This document shows, piece by piece, positions 41,601 through 50,695 of a stretch of DNA of 64,000 nt. The stretch's first letter is position 1. The number at the start of each line of letters is the position of its first letter. The notes under the pieces are model-generated. The model saw only the letters and a program-made list of their open reading frames with translations, ran no database searches and had not been told where the DNA came from. The translations under genes and the position numbers were made by a program. The DNA comes from Ostrinia nubilalis. Lineage: Eukaryota; Arthropoda; Insecta; Lepidoptera; Crambidae. Location of the stretch: positions 11,408,001-11,472,000 of the forward strand of contig NC_087104.1 in assembly GCF_963855985.1 (NCBI RefSeq), in the 5' to 3' direction.

Positions 41601-44600
41601 GAAATAGTAAGTTCACATAATTTTGCATTAATGTTAATTAATGGTTTGATTTTTACCACAGTATAAATACGCCTCTGCTGTTTCACAACTTATTTTCTTA
41701 ACGCGAATGAACTATAGATCTAGTGCAAACCTTGGAAAAACATATAGGAAAATACCATTCAGCAGGACTATATATATTATATTTAGAAGAAATTGTTTTG
41801 TCAAATAGGACTTGCGAAGTGTTTATTTAGTTATAGGACTTCTTCTTCTTGTCGTGTCTACAACAAACCTACACAGCGTCAGCCCAAAATGTCGTGTCGT
41901 GCGTGCGGTTATTTGGGCACGCAGGGCACGACAACACATTATTGTGCTTCGTCGACTGGGGAACAAAACCACACTTGCACTCCAAGTTTGAGCCATCCAA
42001 GAATCCCCACCTGAACAGATTGTCCTTACTACGGCCGACCTGCGTCCGAAGTTATAGGACTTATAGGTAATATTGACCTAGTTCCGTTAGATTATTTTTG
42101 CGAGAAGACTATAGACTATTACTATAATAATAAATATCTTTGGACAATTTCGCACAGCGCTATCTAGCCCCAAAGTAAGCAATTAGTAATAATGCTTTTG
42201 TTATGGGTGCTAGCTTAACGGATCTACATTATATGTATACTTTTTTTAAATACTAAAAACTATAAGTTCAGTTTGTAATTAGTGAAAACTAGCTGCATTT
42301 TTTTCTAAAATGAACAAAAATTAATTTAATGTCGTCGCTCCGTCTTCTATGGACATTCTAGTTATTTTTACTTTTCTATCGAACGTTAAGTAATAAATGA
42401 TTTCCCCTTATCTCCTTCTAGATCAGTGGTTCTTAACCTTTGAGTCATGAGGAACCATTTTACCAAATTTCTGCCTTGTCAGGGACCACCTTATAATCGG
42501 TCAAAACCAGTTTGACTGCAAAAATCAGTTAAAAGTGATTTTGACCAAGGTGTGCAAGTGCACTTCGTGGACTACTTGGAATGCCTCCAGGGACCACCAG
42601 TGGTCCGCGGACCACCGGTTAAGAACCACTGTTCTAGATAGATAAAAAGTATTTAGTGTCTCAAAACAGATTACCTACAATTAGCTAGTACATAAAAACA
42701 ACTTAAAACGGTCTACGATTGTGATTTCAGGAGACCTTTTTATTCCGCTATAGCCAAAATACTACTGGAAAAATCCCTTGCTCCGAGTGAACGATTCGTT
42801 CATAGACCTGCGTTAATGTGACGTTGATTTTAAAAGTTGAACGGTATCAAATGATGAAGAAGAATCCCTACTAACCAGACTAATAAAGTCCGATTTTAAT
42901 GAAGTTACGAGTATTTTGTAGACCTAAGATAACAAAAAATTTTTATTAATCTTAATAAAATTAGGCTTTTACGTGTAAATCCTAAGTACTAATATTTTAT
43001 AAATGCGAAAGTTTGTATGGATCTGGACGTATGTATGTTTGTTACTCTTTCACGCAAAATCTACTGAGTGGATTTTGATGAAACATTACAGGATTTTGTA
43101 TATTATACTCGTATACAGGGTGGAAACGATAAGTGATCTCACTCGATTATTTCTAAACTATACAAGATATCCAAAAACTGATTACTGATCCGGAAAGTTC
43201 TTCGAAAAAAAATAACACTTCTAATATTGTGTGGCTGGCATACATTTTGTATGCAGGCTGAAAACATTAAATTTTCGGATAGATCCAGTTAATTCTGTAA
43301 CCTATTACTGATACCGTTTGAAAGAGCTCGTGAAGCACTTTCAGGATCAGTAACCAGTTTTTCGATATCTTGTATAGTTTAGAAATAATCGAGTGAGATC
43401 ACTTATCGTTTCCACCCTGTATAGGACATCGGTATAACCTAAAGATTATAATTTATAACGATCTGACAAGCTTTTCACGCGGGTGAAGCCGTGGGCAAAT
43501 GCTAGTATACAAACACTAAGTACCTAGTACCTAATAAAACGGTGTAATACACTTTTAATCATACATTGTGACGAGCACGTGCTTTATAGTTCTATGTAGA
43601 GTGCAGTGAAGAGGTTATTGAAGTTATTATACATGAAGTGTGTAATTATTATCCTAAAATGTAATAACCATCAAACAGGAGCCTCCACAAATAGTGATAC
43701 AGTATATTAAACACGTCTGCAGCATTTTCGTTATCTTGATATCGACCCAAGTTATTCCACGTTTGGAGTAGGTACTTACCTACCTAGACATCAATACATA
43801 GTTAACATTATTTTTTCTTTAGATGCCTTGTTTGTATGTTTTTATGCAAACATGAAGTGCTCTAGCAAATTAGAATGATATCCTCATTCTAATTTGGGGC
43901 GGAAATCAAACCTGCACTCGACCTTCTAAGCCAGGGGTTCCCAAACTTATTTTGTTTACTGCCCACCCCCATTTTTTCACCTTTTTAAAAACCACTAAGA
44001 TGAAATTACAAATTCCCTCCCAAGCCTACACAATGCTTTTTCTGGGTCGCCCATATACCGCCCCCCTTTAGTCCTGCTGCGCCCACAAGGGGGCGTTATC
44101 GCCCTCTTTGGGAAAAGCTGTTCTAAAAGATTTACAGCTTTATGCACCATCGGGCAGTGCAAGTGTAAAAATACTTAAATAATAATAAAAAACATTTTTT
44201 TTTTTTTTCAAACCGATATCACAATATTTTGTGATATCGGTTTACAATATTATGTCTATCTGACAATAAGTGCATTTAATTAACAAATTGTAGTAAAAAA
44301 GCAACTTTTTATGTTCTCGTTAATTTGTTATTTAAAGCAACATTATCAACACTCAAAGTTTTTTAACCATTCCAAACAAAGGTGGATATGATAGATCGCT
44401 GTATTATCTAAGTGTATTATACTTTCTAATAGTTAACTGCCGCTATACGCAGTATCGATGAAATTGATCCGATTACTTCCTGTGATAGAGTGACTATTTG
44501 AAATGAATTATGCATAGTGAATTATTATTTATCTTATAATTATAAAATACATACCTTATTGGAGTTGATGTGGTAAAACTCTAAGTCGAAGCAAATATCC

Positions 44601-44746
44601 GATGCAAGTGCGACCACGGAATTTTCATTTGTATCCAGATTGTTCATGTAAGTATAATTTCCAACATTTCCACCATGCACATTAACTATAATATGTGTAA
44701 CCACCAAAACTATTGCTTTTACCAATAAAATATTAATGAAATACAT
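29566..44746 (-). CDS. tor: Receptor tyrosine kinase, probably torso (PTTH receptor)
   Basis: Single-pass receptor kinase that in insects signals through Ras/ERK in the prothoracic gland (family knowledge). Exons, 5' to 3': 44746-44555, candidate 41711-41657, 40116-39959, 39137-38879, 38383-38322, 38235-38100, 37696-37545, 36621-36507, 36138-35996, 35494-35299, 34543-34378, 33160-32729, 31546-31409, 29821-29566; 819 residues if all are used. Seen: signal peptide starting [20 protein letters not shown], fibronectin III-like ectodomain with many NxT/NxS sites, membrane helix in 36138-35996 ([15 protein letters not shown] then WRRR), P-loop GEGAFG, AVKML, split kinase with a short insert, [22 protein letters not shown], and [14 protein letters not shown] 44746 is the first in-frame ATG and has A at -3. 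Family-level call is certain; torso rather than another FN3 receptor kinase is from architecture and memory. Confidence 0.85.
30358..30440 (+). mobile_element. tRNA-like SINE fragment
   Basis: GAGCATGTCGCCCGGCAAGC followed by GTGGGTTCAATTCCCGTCTT: A-box and B-box-like pol III promoter of a tRNA-derived SINE, with the tail AGTTCGATTTTTTCAAGTTA. The same family occurs at 36885-36965. Confidence 0.7.
30478..30735 (+). mobile_element. 3' end of a second non-LTR family (cysteine-knuckle C-terminus)
   Basis: Translation has [20 protein letters not shown], the zinc-knuckle-like C-terminus of a lepidopteran non-LTR polyprotein, ending in an AAGAAGAAGAAG tail. Antisense relatives lie at 41835-42056 and 10483-10548. 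Confidence 0.75.
30768..30865 (-). pseudogene. Broken copy of torso exon 31546-31409
   Basis: Repeats the exon end and its donor (plus-strand ACTCACAGCGGTTGGGAGCA), but has an 11-bp deletion in the CAGCAGGCGCGG region, which shifts the frame, and stops before the acceptor. It cannot replace the real exon. Confidence 0.85.
30880..31397. mobile_element. 510-bp dispersed element, copy 2
   Basis: Same sequence as 7683-8190. It fills the gap between the broken exon copy at 30768-30865 and the true torso exon, ending 6 bp before the donor of the latter (31403-31408). Its last 60 bp plus the exon end are repeated again at 31586-31655. Confidence 0.75.
31586..31655 (-). repeat. Third piece of torso exon 31546-31409 with flanking element
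   Basis: GTAAAACTTCTGTACGTAGT through ACTCACAGCGGCTGGGAGCA repeats both the end of the 510-bp element and the last 22 bp of the exon, so the element was already beside the exon when this duplication happened. Confidence 0.8.
31690..31905 (+). mobile_element. RTE-like 3' end with microsatellite tail
   Basis: Encodes [20 protein letters not shown], then [20 protein letters not shown] and a stop after VQQWTSYG, followed by (ATG)n. Short simple-repeat tails are typical of RTE elements. Best preserved tail of this family in the window; truncated at the 5' end. Confidence 0.85.
33240..34339. mobile_element. 1.1-kb member of the TATACAGGGTGGAATTTTG family
   Basis: Outer ends as in 9788-9961. The interior holds three or four inverted or direct copies of a block with GTATTCTGTCAGAATACAGC and CACAGTGGTGCTACAGCTTT. 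No transposase seen. It lies in the torso intron between exons 34543-34378 and 33160-32729. Confidence 0.8.
34861..35262 (-). pseudogene. Two extra copies of the torso P-loop exon
   Basis: Copies 35262-35083 and about 35040-34861 repeat exon 35494-35299 with its donor (steps of 216 and 222 bp). The middle copy is open but reads IREGAFG where the functional exon has IGEGAFG, losing the first P-loop glycine. The far copy reads GKGAFD and has TGA where the others have the TGG of the WELSS motif. Neither has the exon's start or a good acceptor, so both are probably non-functional. Confidence 0.88.
36885..36965 (+). mobile_element. tRNA-like SINE fragment
   Basis: CAGTCGCCCGGCAAGCGAAA and GTGGGTTCGATTCACGCC, same family as 30358-30440. 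Confidence 0.65.
37250..37374. mobile_element. TTGCACC-end MITE, copy 2
   Basis: TTAGGCTGAGTTGCACCATC at the left and GATGGTGCAGCAACTCAGCC at the right; inverted repeat with CCGGTGTTTTTTGTATGG inside. Confidence 0.85.
38446..38625. mobile_element. Out-of-array copy of the MITE found in the amplified RME-8 exon
   Basis: GCCTGGTTGAGCACACAGCT at the left and GAACTACTAGGCCTTGTTCA at the right. Shares the GCAATAATCGCGCGG and GGCGAGGCACTGAAGCGG blocks with the 11916-12232 insertion. Confidence 0.65.
38725..38800 (-). mobile_element. Antisense RTE-tail fragment
   Basis: TCGTTTCAGCCAAATGAAGT and CAAGGTTTTCCACAATGCAC match the antisense RTE tail. Confidence 0.75.
39208..39284. mobile_element. TTGCACC-end MITE, left half
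   Basis: TTAAGGCTGGCTGGGTTGCA and GTCAAACTCCATACAGATC; the right arm is absent. Confidence 0.7.
40290..40405 (-). mobile_element. Antisense RTE-tail fragment
   Basis: AGTTCAGCCAACTGACGTCC, CTGCGCTGCCCGCATCCAGG and CCCGCGACCTTCACCAGATC. Confidence 0.8.
41657..41711 (-). CDS. tor: Candidate 55-nt torso exon
   Basis: Part of the torso entry. Exon 44746-44555 ends on a codon boundary but exon 40116-39959 needs one leading base, so they cannot join directly. This 55-nt segment, with acceptor CTATAG and donor GTAAAA on the minus strand, adds [18 protein letters not shown] plus one base and restores frame, completing the Asp of the next exon's DSTKYQDKK. Two cysteines fit a torso-type N-terminal ectodomain. 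The polypyrimidine tract is weak. Confidence 0.5.
41835..42056 (-). mobile_element. Antisense non-LTR 3' fragment (cysteine-knuckle family)
   Basis: CTTCTTCTTCTTGTCGTGTC followed by AACAAACCTACACAGCGTCA, ending CGGCCGACCTGCGTCC: reverse of the family at 30478-30735. Confidence 0.75.
42424..42631. mobile_element. hAT-type MITE with perfect 8-bp target duplication
   Basis: Ends CAGTGGTTCTTAACC and GGTTAAGAACCACTG are inverted repeats, and TTCTAGAT flanks both sides (42416-42423 and 42632-42639). The 8-bp duplication and CAGTGG end are typical of hAT elements. Confidence 0.9.
42985..43505. mobile_element. Dispersed lepidopteran repeat, split by a MITE
   Basis: Left part AAATGCGAAAGTTTGTATGG then TTACTCTTTCACGCAAAA; right part TTTTCACGCGGGTGAAGCCG then GTGGGCAAATGCTAGTA. 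The middle is occupied by 43122-43423. The class, possibly Helitron-like, is not certain. Confidence 0.65.
43122..43423. mobile_element. 302-bp MITE with about 95-bp terminal inverted repeats
   Basis: TATACAGGGTGGAAACGATA at the left, TATCGTTTCCACCCTGTATA at the right; pairing continues through GTGATCTCACTCGATTATTT. TA-type target, inserted into the older repeat around it. Confidence 0.9.
43932..44125. mobile_element. Small hAT-like MITE
   Basis: Starts CAGGGGTTCCCAAAC and ends with the imperfect inverse TTTGGGAAAAGCTG. The flanks TTCTAAGC and TTCTAAAA suggest a decayed 8-bp duplication. Confidence 0.6.
44211..44244. repeat. 34-bp perfect palindrome
   Basis: AAACCGATATCACAATA followed directly by its reverse complement TATTGTGATATCGGTTT, apart from the central bases. 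It lies in the first torso intron; function unknown. Confidence 0.8.
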
Positions 44747-45744
44747 TTTTATTTGTGCTAAACAAACTTGCACATCGATTAAACTTTTGTAAAACTATGC
44801 ATGCATGTACCCACTTTTGTTTTGTGAAGTCAATTGTTTTTTATTCTTAAAAATATTTTCTTTTTATTAACGAAAAAAGTAAGAAAGTCACTGGCTAGCA
44901 AAATTGATAGAAAAAAAAAAACACTACGAAGGGCGGGAAAATTGTGAAAAGAAGGAAAAAAGTTCCAAATTCAAAGTGTCAAACGCGTTGTATCGCTGAA
45001 ACGTGCGGCTGGTGCGTTAGCGCGCCCGCTCCTCGGCAGAAACTGGGGCGCCGCGAAGCGCCACAGAGCTTTATGGCGCCGCCGCGAGCTAACACATCTT
45101 TAGTTTATTTAAATTATGCCCCTTATTGTTTAAAAAGACACATTGGTTTTAATTTGATTAGATAGCCTGATGATCCACTGTTGGATCCTTATTTGTTAAT
45201 TATTTGATTATCTGTACACCTATTCCATGAATTAAGGTTTATTGCGATTGGTTTGAATTATTAATTTCATCGAAAATAAAATTGGTGTTGCATTTAAATT
45301 AACTTACTGTTAACGTTCACATTTAGTGCGGTACTAACTATGACCACCATAGGATGTAAGCGCCAGTGTGCAATTTACTAAATTAATTTAACTGAGTTTT
45401 CAGGGCTTAAACACGTACTTATTCAGTACGTATTTTTATGAACCTAAACTCGTGTGTCATTAATTAATCACATGAGAAAAGTTTACGCCCTTTTAATACC
45501 AATATTTATTAGCTACTTACCTATTATAAAAGTTAATTAATTAATATCATAATTTTTCAGTAAACATTGGCAAAGAGCTTGTAACTAATTTTCTTGGAAA
45601 ACGTTCAGAGTTCGACCACCCAGCATCAATGAAAAATATACAAAATCTCTTCAAGTTGTCTGCAGCTTCAAAAATTTACTTTATTAAATTCGATTTTTTT
45701 AAAATATTATTAGTAATTTGTTTTTGCACAAATTACTAATTAGG

Positions 45745-45903
45745 TACTAGACGTAGCGTGGGCAGGCCTCCTACTAGGTTGACCGACGATCTGGTGAAGG
45801 TCGCGGGAAGAGCCTGGATGCGGGCAGCGCAGGACCGTTCATTGTGGAAAACCTTGGAGAAGCATTTGTCCAGCAGTGGACATCATTTGGCTAAAACGAC
45901 GAC
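45745..45903 (+). mobile_element. RTE-like 3' fragment
   Basis: CGTGGGCAGGCCTCCTACTA, GGTCGCGGGAAGAGCCTGGA and CAGCAGTGGACATCATTTGG. Confidence 0.8.
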
Positions 45904-45904
45904 T

Positions 45905-46062
45905 AATTACTCCTCTTAGCCCCTAGTGGTAAGCTAAATATGCTGGTGCTACGAGTGGGCTCACTACAATAGTCGAGCGGCGCGGTGGGATTCGAAGCCG
46001 CGTTCCTTGGATCTCGAGTCGGCCAGTCCGATCACTTCACCGTTCGGTTATCGTAGTTTCGT
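45905..46062 (-). mobile_element. SINE in reverse orientation
   Basis: On the minus strand a tRNA-like head (AACCGAACGGTGAAGTGATC with B box GGCTTCGAATCCC) is followed by GTGAGCCCACTCGTAGCACC, the body shared with 3797-3900. Confidence 0.75.
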
Positions 46063-46629
46063 AAATTCCTTATAAATAATTCTTTATTAGCATGTAGGCC
46101 CTTTTCAGAGCACTTGTACGTGTGCGTGTCCCAAATATAGCTTTCTAGGTAATTTTTGAGGAAACTAGGATTTAATTTACCCTCATCCCTTCGTTCCTAT
46201 ACTTAGCTACGTAGGTATATAATTTACCATAAGTTATTTAACTGTGAAGTATAAAATACTTTGAGGCCCATAAAATATATGATAAGGTCGCTGCCCCGTG
46301 GAAAGGTACTCGCAGACAGACAAGTGTCTTTTATACTCGTAGATATTTTTAATTATGTATAAAGTCAAAATTATAATTAATGCTATTTATAGCATTAATT
46401 ATAATATTTAAGATTAGCATGTTTCGACTGAAGCTCGCGAAGTCAAAGTCGAATAGACAAGACAAAGTAGGCTTACTTACCTATCTACCTACTAACGTGA
46501 TAGATGTAACTTTTGCTATCGCTTCACGTAGCGAAATAACTAAGCGTAACGAAGCGATCACGAATTTTAATCTCTGAAGTCTAAGGAGGCTGAAAATTTG
46601 TTACATCAGTAGGTAATCAAGAAGGACAT

Positions 46630-46789
46630 TTAGGCTGAGTTGCACCATCTTACTTTAACTTTAACAAACGTCAAAAGTCTGTCAAACTCCATACAAATAT
46701 CACCGGAGGTTATAGTTACTGTTAAAGTAAGATGGTGCAACCACAGAATACTTACATAATAGTAGCAAGTGCAACTCAACTCAGCCTAA
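46630..46789. mobile_element. TTGCACC-end MITE, copy 4
   Basis: TTAGGCTGAGTTGCACCATC at the left and CAACTCAACTCAGCCTAA at the right, with a small insertion or duplication in the right arm. Confidence 0.85.
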
Positions 46790-48835
46790 GTATCGAACTA
46801 CAGAAATATACTTACCTAATACCTTTGTAACCAGTTTTTCTCTTAATTATAAGTACCTACAGAAGCGATTAATATCCCCGTTTGAAGTCACTCCCCCGTT
46901 GACCCAGGTATATCACGGTAGGGCAGTGCTTATCGATGACTCAGAAGGCCGTCGATATCGATACCCGTCGAGACAGTTTATGGGCGGTTGGCCGCCACCC
47001 GGTCCCACCCAGATTGTCGACCCCAAACGGTTCATGCACCTACGTTTCGTCAGGTCTTATTAGCTGACCAACTGAAACAGGTAGGTGGAAGGTTCAAAGT
47101 ACACACTTCGGTGATCAGGCGCATGTCTCGTGTGTCACAGCTCTTAAGTGTCAACCCTAGTCCTCATAGAGATGACGTAACTTCTACTAAGTATTGCTAT
47201 AGTTCTGGTTTAATTGCTCGTGCTCATCACACTACGAACACCCTAGCACGAACCGCCCGCCAGGGGTAGTCAATTATAATCTGCTATAGTCAAACGATTC
47301 TGAAACGTGACTTTGAAATAATATTAATCCAGTATTGATAGCAGCGCCCTCCTGTAAATATCGTAATTATATGGGACCCTTCAGTGTTTTCCAACGTGGC
47401 AAAAATCGGAACTAATAAATAACTATTGATATCGATAGCCCTGTGAACCTAGCGCCCTTCTGTCAATGTTATAACTGGGACGGTTCAGTGTTGGACAACT
47501 ATAACTATTCGGCTCAAATACAGTCTGTAACATTATTATAACACATAAAAATTCGTGGGGAAGGTTTTTGTCCAGCTGTGGACGAAATTCAGTTGCAACG
47601 AACGTAGATACACGTGCGCGCCAGTAGATTGCCAATCTTAATCAACAAGACTAACACAAAACAAACTTCCTAAAATATTTATGACCAGTCTTACTCGTAT
47701 CTATCGACTCCAAAAATAGTATGTGATTTACCAAATATGTAGTTAAAAATAAGTTGAATGAGATAAAAATACGCAACCATTTACAAACATAGAAACTGAT
47801 AAAATGTCAACGTAAATATTTAGTATTAATTTCATTACGTCATTTTTTCCTCATTTGAAGATTGTAGCATTTCCCAATTATAACTATCCGAGCGGTTAAT
47901 GACATACTATTGGCCAATATTTCAAAACATTACGAAACCATTTATGTGTCATATTAATTCGTCGTAAGTAGATTCATATTTTTTTCATATACGAACAATA
48001 TTTCTTAATAACATTAGCAACTGCTCTAATGATTATGTTGATGAGATGCTCTGATTGAGGAGACTTAAGTTTTGCAAATTTACTTAGCAGTGGGTGCACA
48101 TTATCCGGCATTACAAGAGAAATTGTGGGAATTTCATAGGAACTTTCACGCTTTCCTTATTACCTACTTTTGGGGCTCATTACAGTGTAGGTCGTACACT
48201 AAACAGGAAGAGGGAAATGAAACTAAATAAGTGTCAGTATGTACAGCTACATACTGACACAGAATAGGCAGTAGGCACAGAATAACTGTAGATATCCACA
48301 CCACGTGTCAGAGGCCTGGCAAACTTGATCGCGATCGATTCAAGCCCAACGACAGAGAACAAACATTTTCAAGAACTCTTTCAATAATATTCCAAAAGTC
48401 TCAGAATCACTTTCATTTGCGATTGAATTCCAATAAATTGAACGTCTACAAACCGCCAAAATGATTCACCAGTCAGTAATTTTACGACAAACGCGTCACC
48501 TGAAGAAGTCTACTCATTGATAGCATTCTCGCGACGGCCGAGACGAGAATGCAAATGGAATATTTTTACATAATTGGGCTTGCATCAGACGTCTTTAATT
48601 TTTTAATAAAGGGCATCCATTTTATATATAAAATTATGTATTTTGGATCCGTGAGTGTGTGAATATGATATTCGTACAATATGTTACTGCAGTGTTAAAT
48701 AATCAAAAGTCCTACTTATATTATTTTGCCTACATGTACCTACAGGAAATGATTTAATCCAAGGATTTAATGTAACTAATACTCGTATTACCTATGTTAT
48801 TTCAGTCATATAAGTTCCTATACATGCAATCAACC

Positions 48836-48860
48836 CTCAGATCATAGAATATGATCTGAG
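48836..48860. repeat. Back-to-back ends of the CAGATCATAGA element
   Basis: CTCAGATCATA, GAA, TATGATCTGAG: the two terminal repeats of the 26432-27795 element with nothing between, as left by extreme internal deletion. Confidence 0.7.
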
Positions 48861-49314
48861 AATCAACCTAATCTTTTGAGACGTTCTCGTTGACGAACTT
48901 AGGTAAGTAGGTATTTTTAAAAAACAAAGTTGCAATTTTCACTGCGGAAAAACAAAATTAGAATTGTAAAAGGCTGAAATATGCTGCACCTGGACTCATT
49001 TGGCTGGATTAACATATATTTTCGCATTTGGACCGTGGACGTTGAGGGTCGAAGGCAATGAACTTGAGAATGCGCCCCTCTTGAGATTTTGATGTTCTCA
49101 GATTTAAAGAGTAGGTATTTTATCTTAAGATATGCCGAAAGCCATTATTGGTGACATTATGAAGTATCAGATCAGTAACCCTGAATCTGACTTCCAGATT
49201 CTGTGGTAGGTATTTTGACTTGGTGAAAACTTAGCGAAAAGTAGGAGCCTTGAAATGACAAGAGCTGACAGACGTTTTCGAGTGGCGACCATTGACCGGA
49301 AGATGTATTGTGAG

Positions 49315-49450
49315 CAGGAATTCCACTAGGTGGACCGAAGATCTGTAAAGGTCGCGGAAAGTACCTGAATGCGGGCAGCGCAGGATCGGTCATTTTGGAA
49401 ATCCTTGAAGTAGGTCCTCGTCCAGCAGTGGATGTCATTTGGCTGAAACG
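49315..49450 (+). mobile_element. RTE-like 3' fragment
   Basis: ACTAGGTGGACCGAAGATCT, then GAATGCGGGCAGCGCAGGAT and CAGCAGTGGATGTCATTTGG. Confidence 0.8.
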
Positions 49451-49739
49451 AACGAATGGAGGCCATGAAAACTTATAATAGTTATTTAGTTAACTATAGT
49501 TTAACGATCCTATGACACCCTGTTTAGAAGGAGGAACTGCCGTAGAATCCGGCTCTTTTTTGTGTGAGGATGCTTTTTTATATTTATAAAATTCACGATC
49601 GTTTATTTACTCGTTACGAGTACCCAGCTATTACACATATGTATAGCGTGGGTAAGGATAGTAAGGTAGTTATTTTGTTTTGTGATGTAATGAGAATGCA
49701 AATTAATCTTTCGTTGTAGTTTTCAACAGGTCGTATGAT

Positions 49740-50695
49740 CAAGAGACTTTGGTGGAGTCTGGAACGGGTCGCCGACATTCGTTTCTTCACATGACTGCCA
49801 GCCGACACAACATTTCGTATATCGCCGCTTCGCCGACAGAACCTTTCACCAGCGTACGATTCGTCGACAGCACAAGTCGTCATTAGATATTTCGCCTACG
49901 AACGATTCACTAAACTGATACTTCGTCAATTAACTATTCAAATAAAGTTAAGCCATGTAGGTATTAATTAGGCAACATTTGTTAATAAACTGTTTATGAC
50001 TAGACAGTGTAAATCAAGTTTACTATAAACACTGGTTTCTGAAACTTGGCCGTCCACACTTGCTCTCCACTCATAGCGGGGAGCACGGCAACATGTATCA
50101 TAAACAATGTTTCATCACCTTTGTTTAAAGACTGTTTACAGAGATGATGAAACATTGTTTATGAACAGTGTTCATCAACAAATGTTGCCTAATGAATACA
50201 TGGCTTAACTTTCGGATTTATGAAATTCAGCATTAGGGATATATAAAACTTTTAATAGTCGAGGAAAATAGAAAAAAATAAAAGAAGATAGGAAAAAACA
50301 TTTATTATAATCAAAATAATGTAAATACAAACTTAAATTAGCAATACTTTTGTAATGTGCCAATCATCAAAATCTTTATTAATTAATTTAAAAAATCATG
50401 GTGACCCAATATGTTTATTTATTTATTTTTTTGTAAATATTGCAATTGTCTATTTATGTATATAGTTTTTATTTATAACGTTTGTAAAATAATTGTAAAA
50501 AATATTAAATTGTAAATAATCGTTCGTAGGCGAAATATCTAATGACGACTTGTTCTGTCGACGAATCGTACGCTGGTGAAAGGTTCTGTCGGCGAAGCGG
50601 CGATATACGAAATGTTGTGTCGGCTGGCAGTCATGTGAAGAAACGAATGTCGGCGACCCGTTCCAGACTCACTTTGGTGTGATTAATTGAAGTCG
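49740..50695. mobile_element. Foldback element with nested inverted repeats
   Basis: Outer arms of about 170 bp: GAACGGGTCGCCGACATTCG and onward at 49759 against CGAATGTCGGCGACCCGTTC at 50645. An inner pair (AAGCCATGTAGGTATTAATT near 49951 against TAATGAATACATGGCTTAAC near 50189) forms a second stem. No ORF of note. Confidence 0.8.

Noticed and set aside
46988..47269. 93-codon ORF
   Set aside because: No domain or signal, surrounded by TATCGATA-rich repeat-like sequence.
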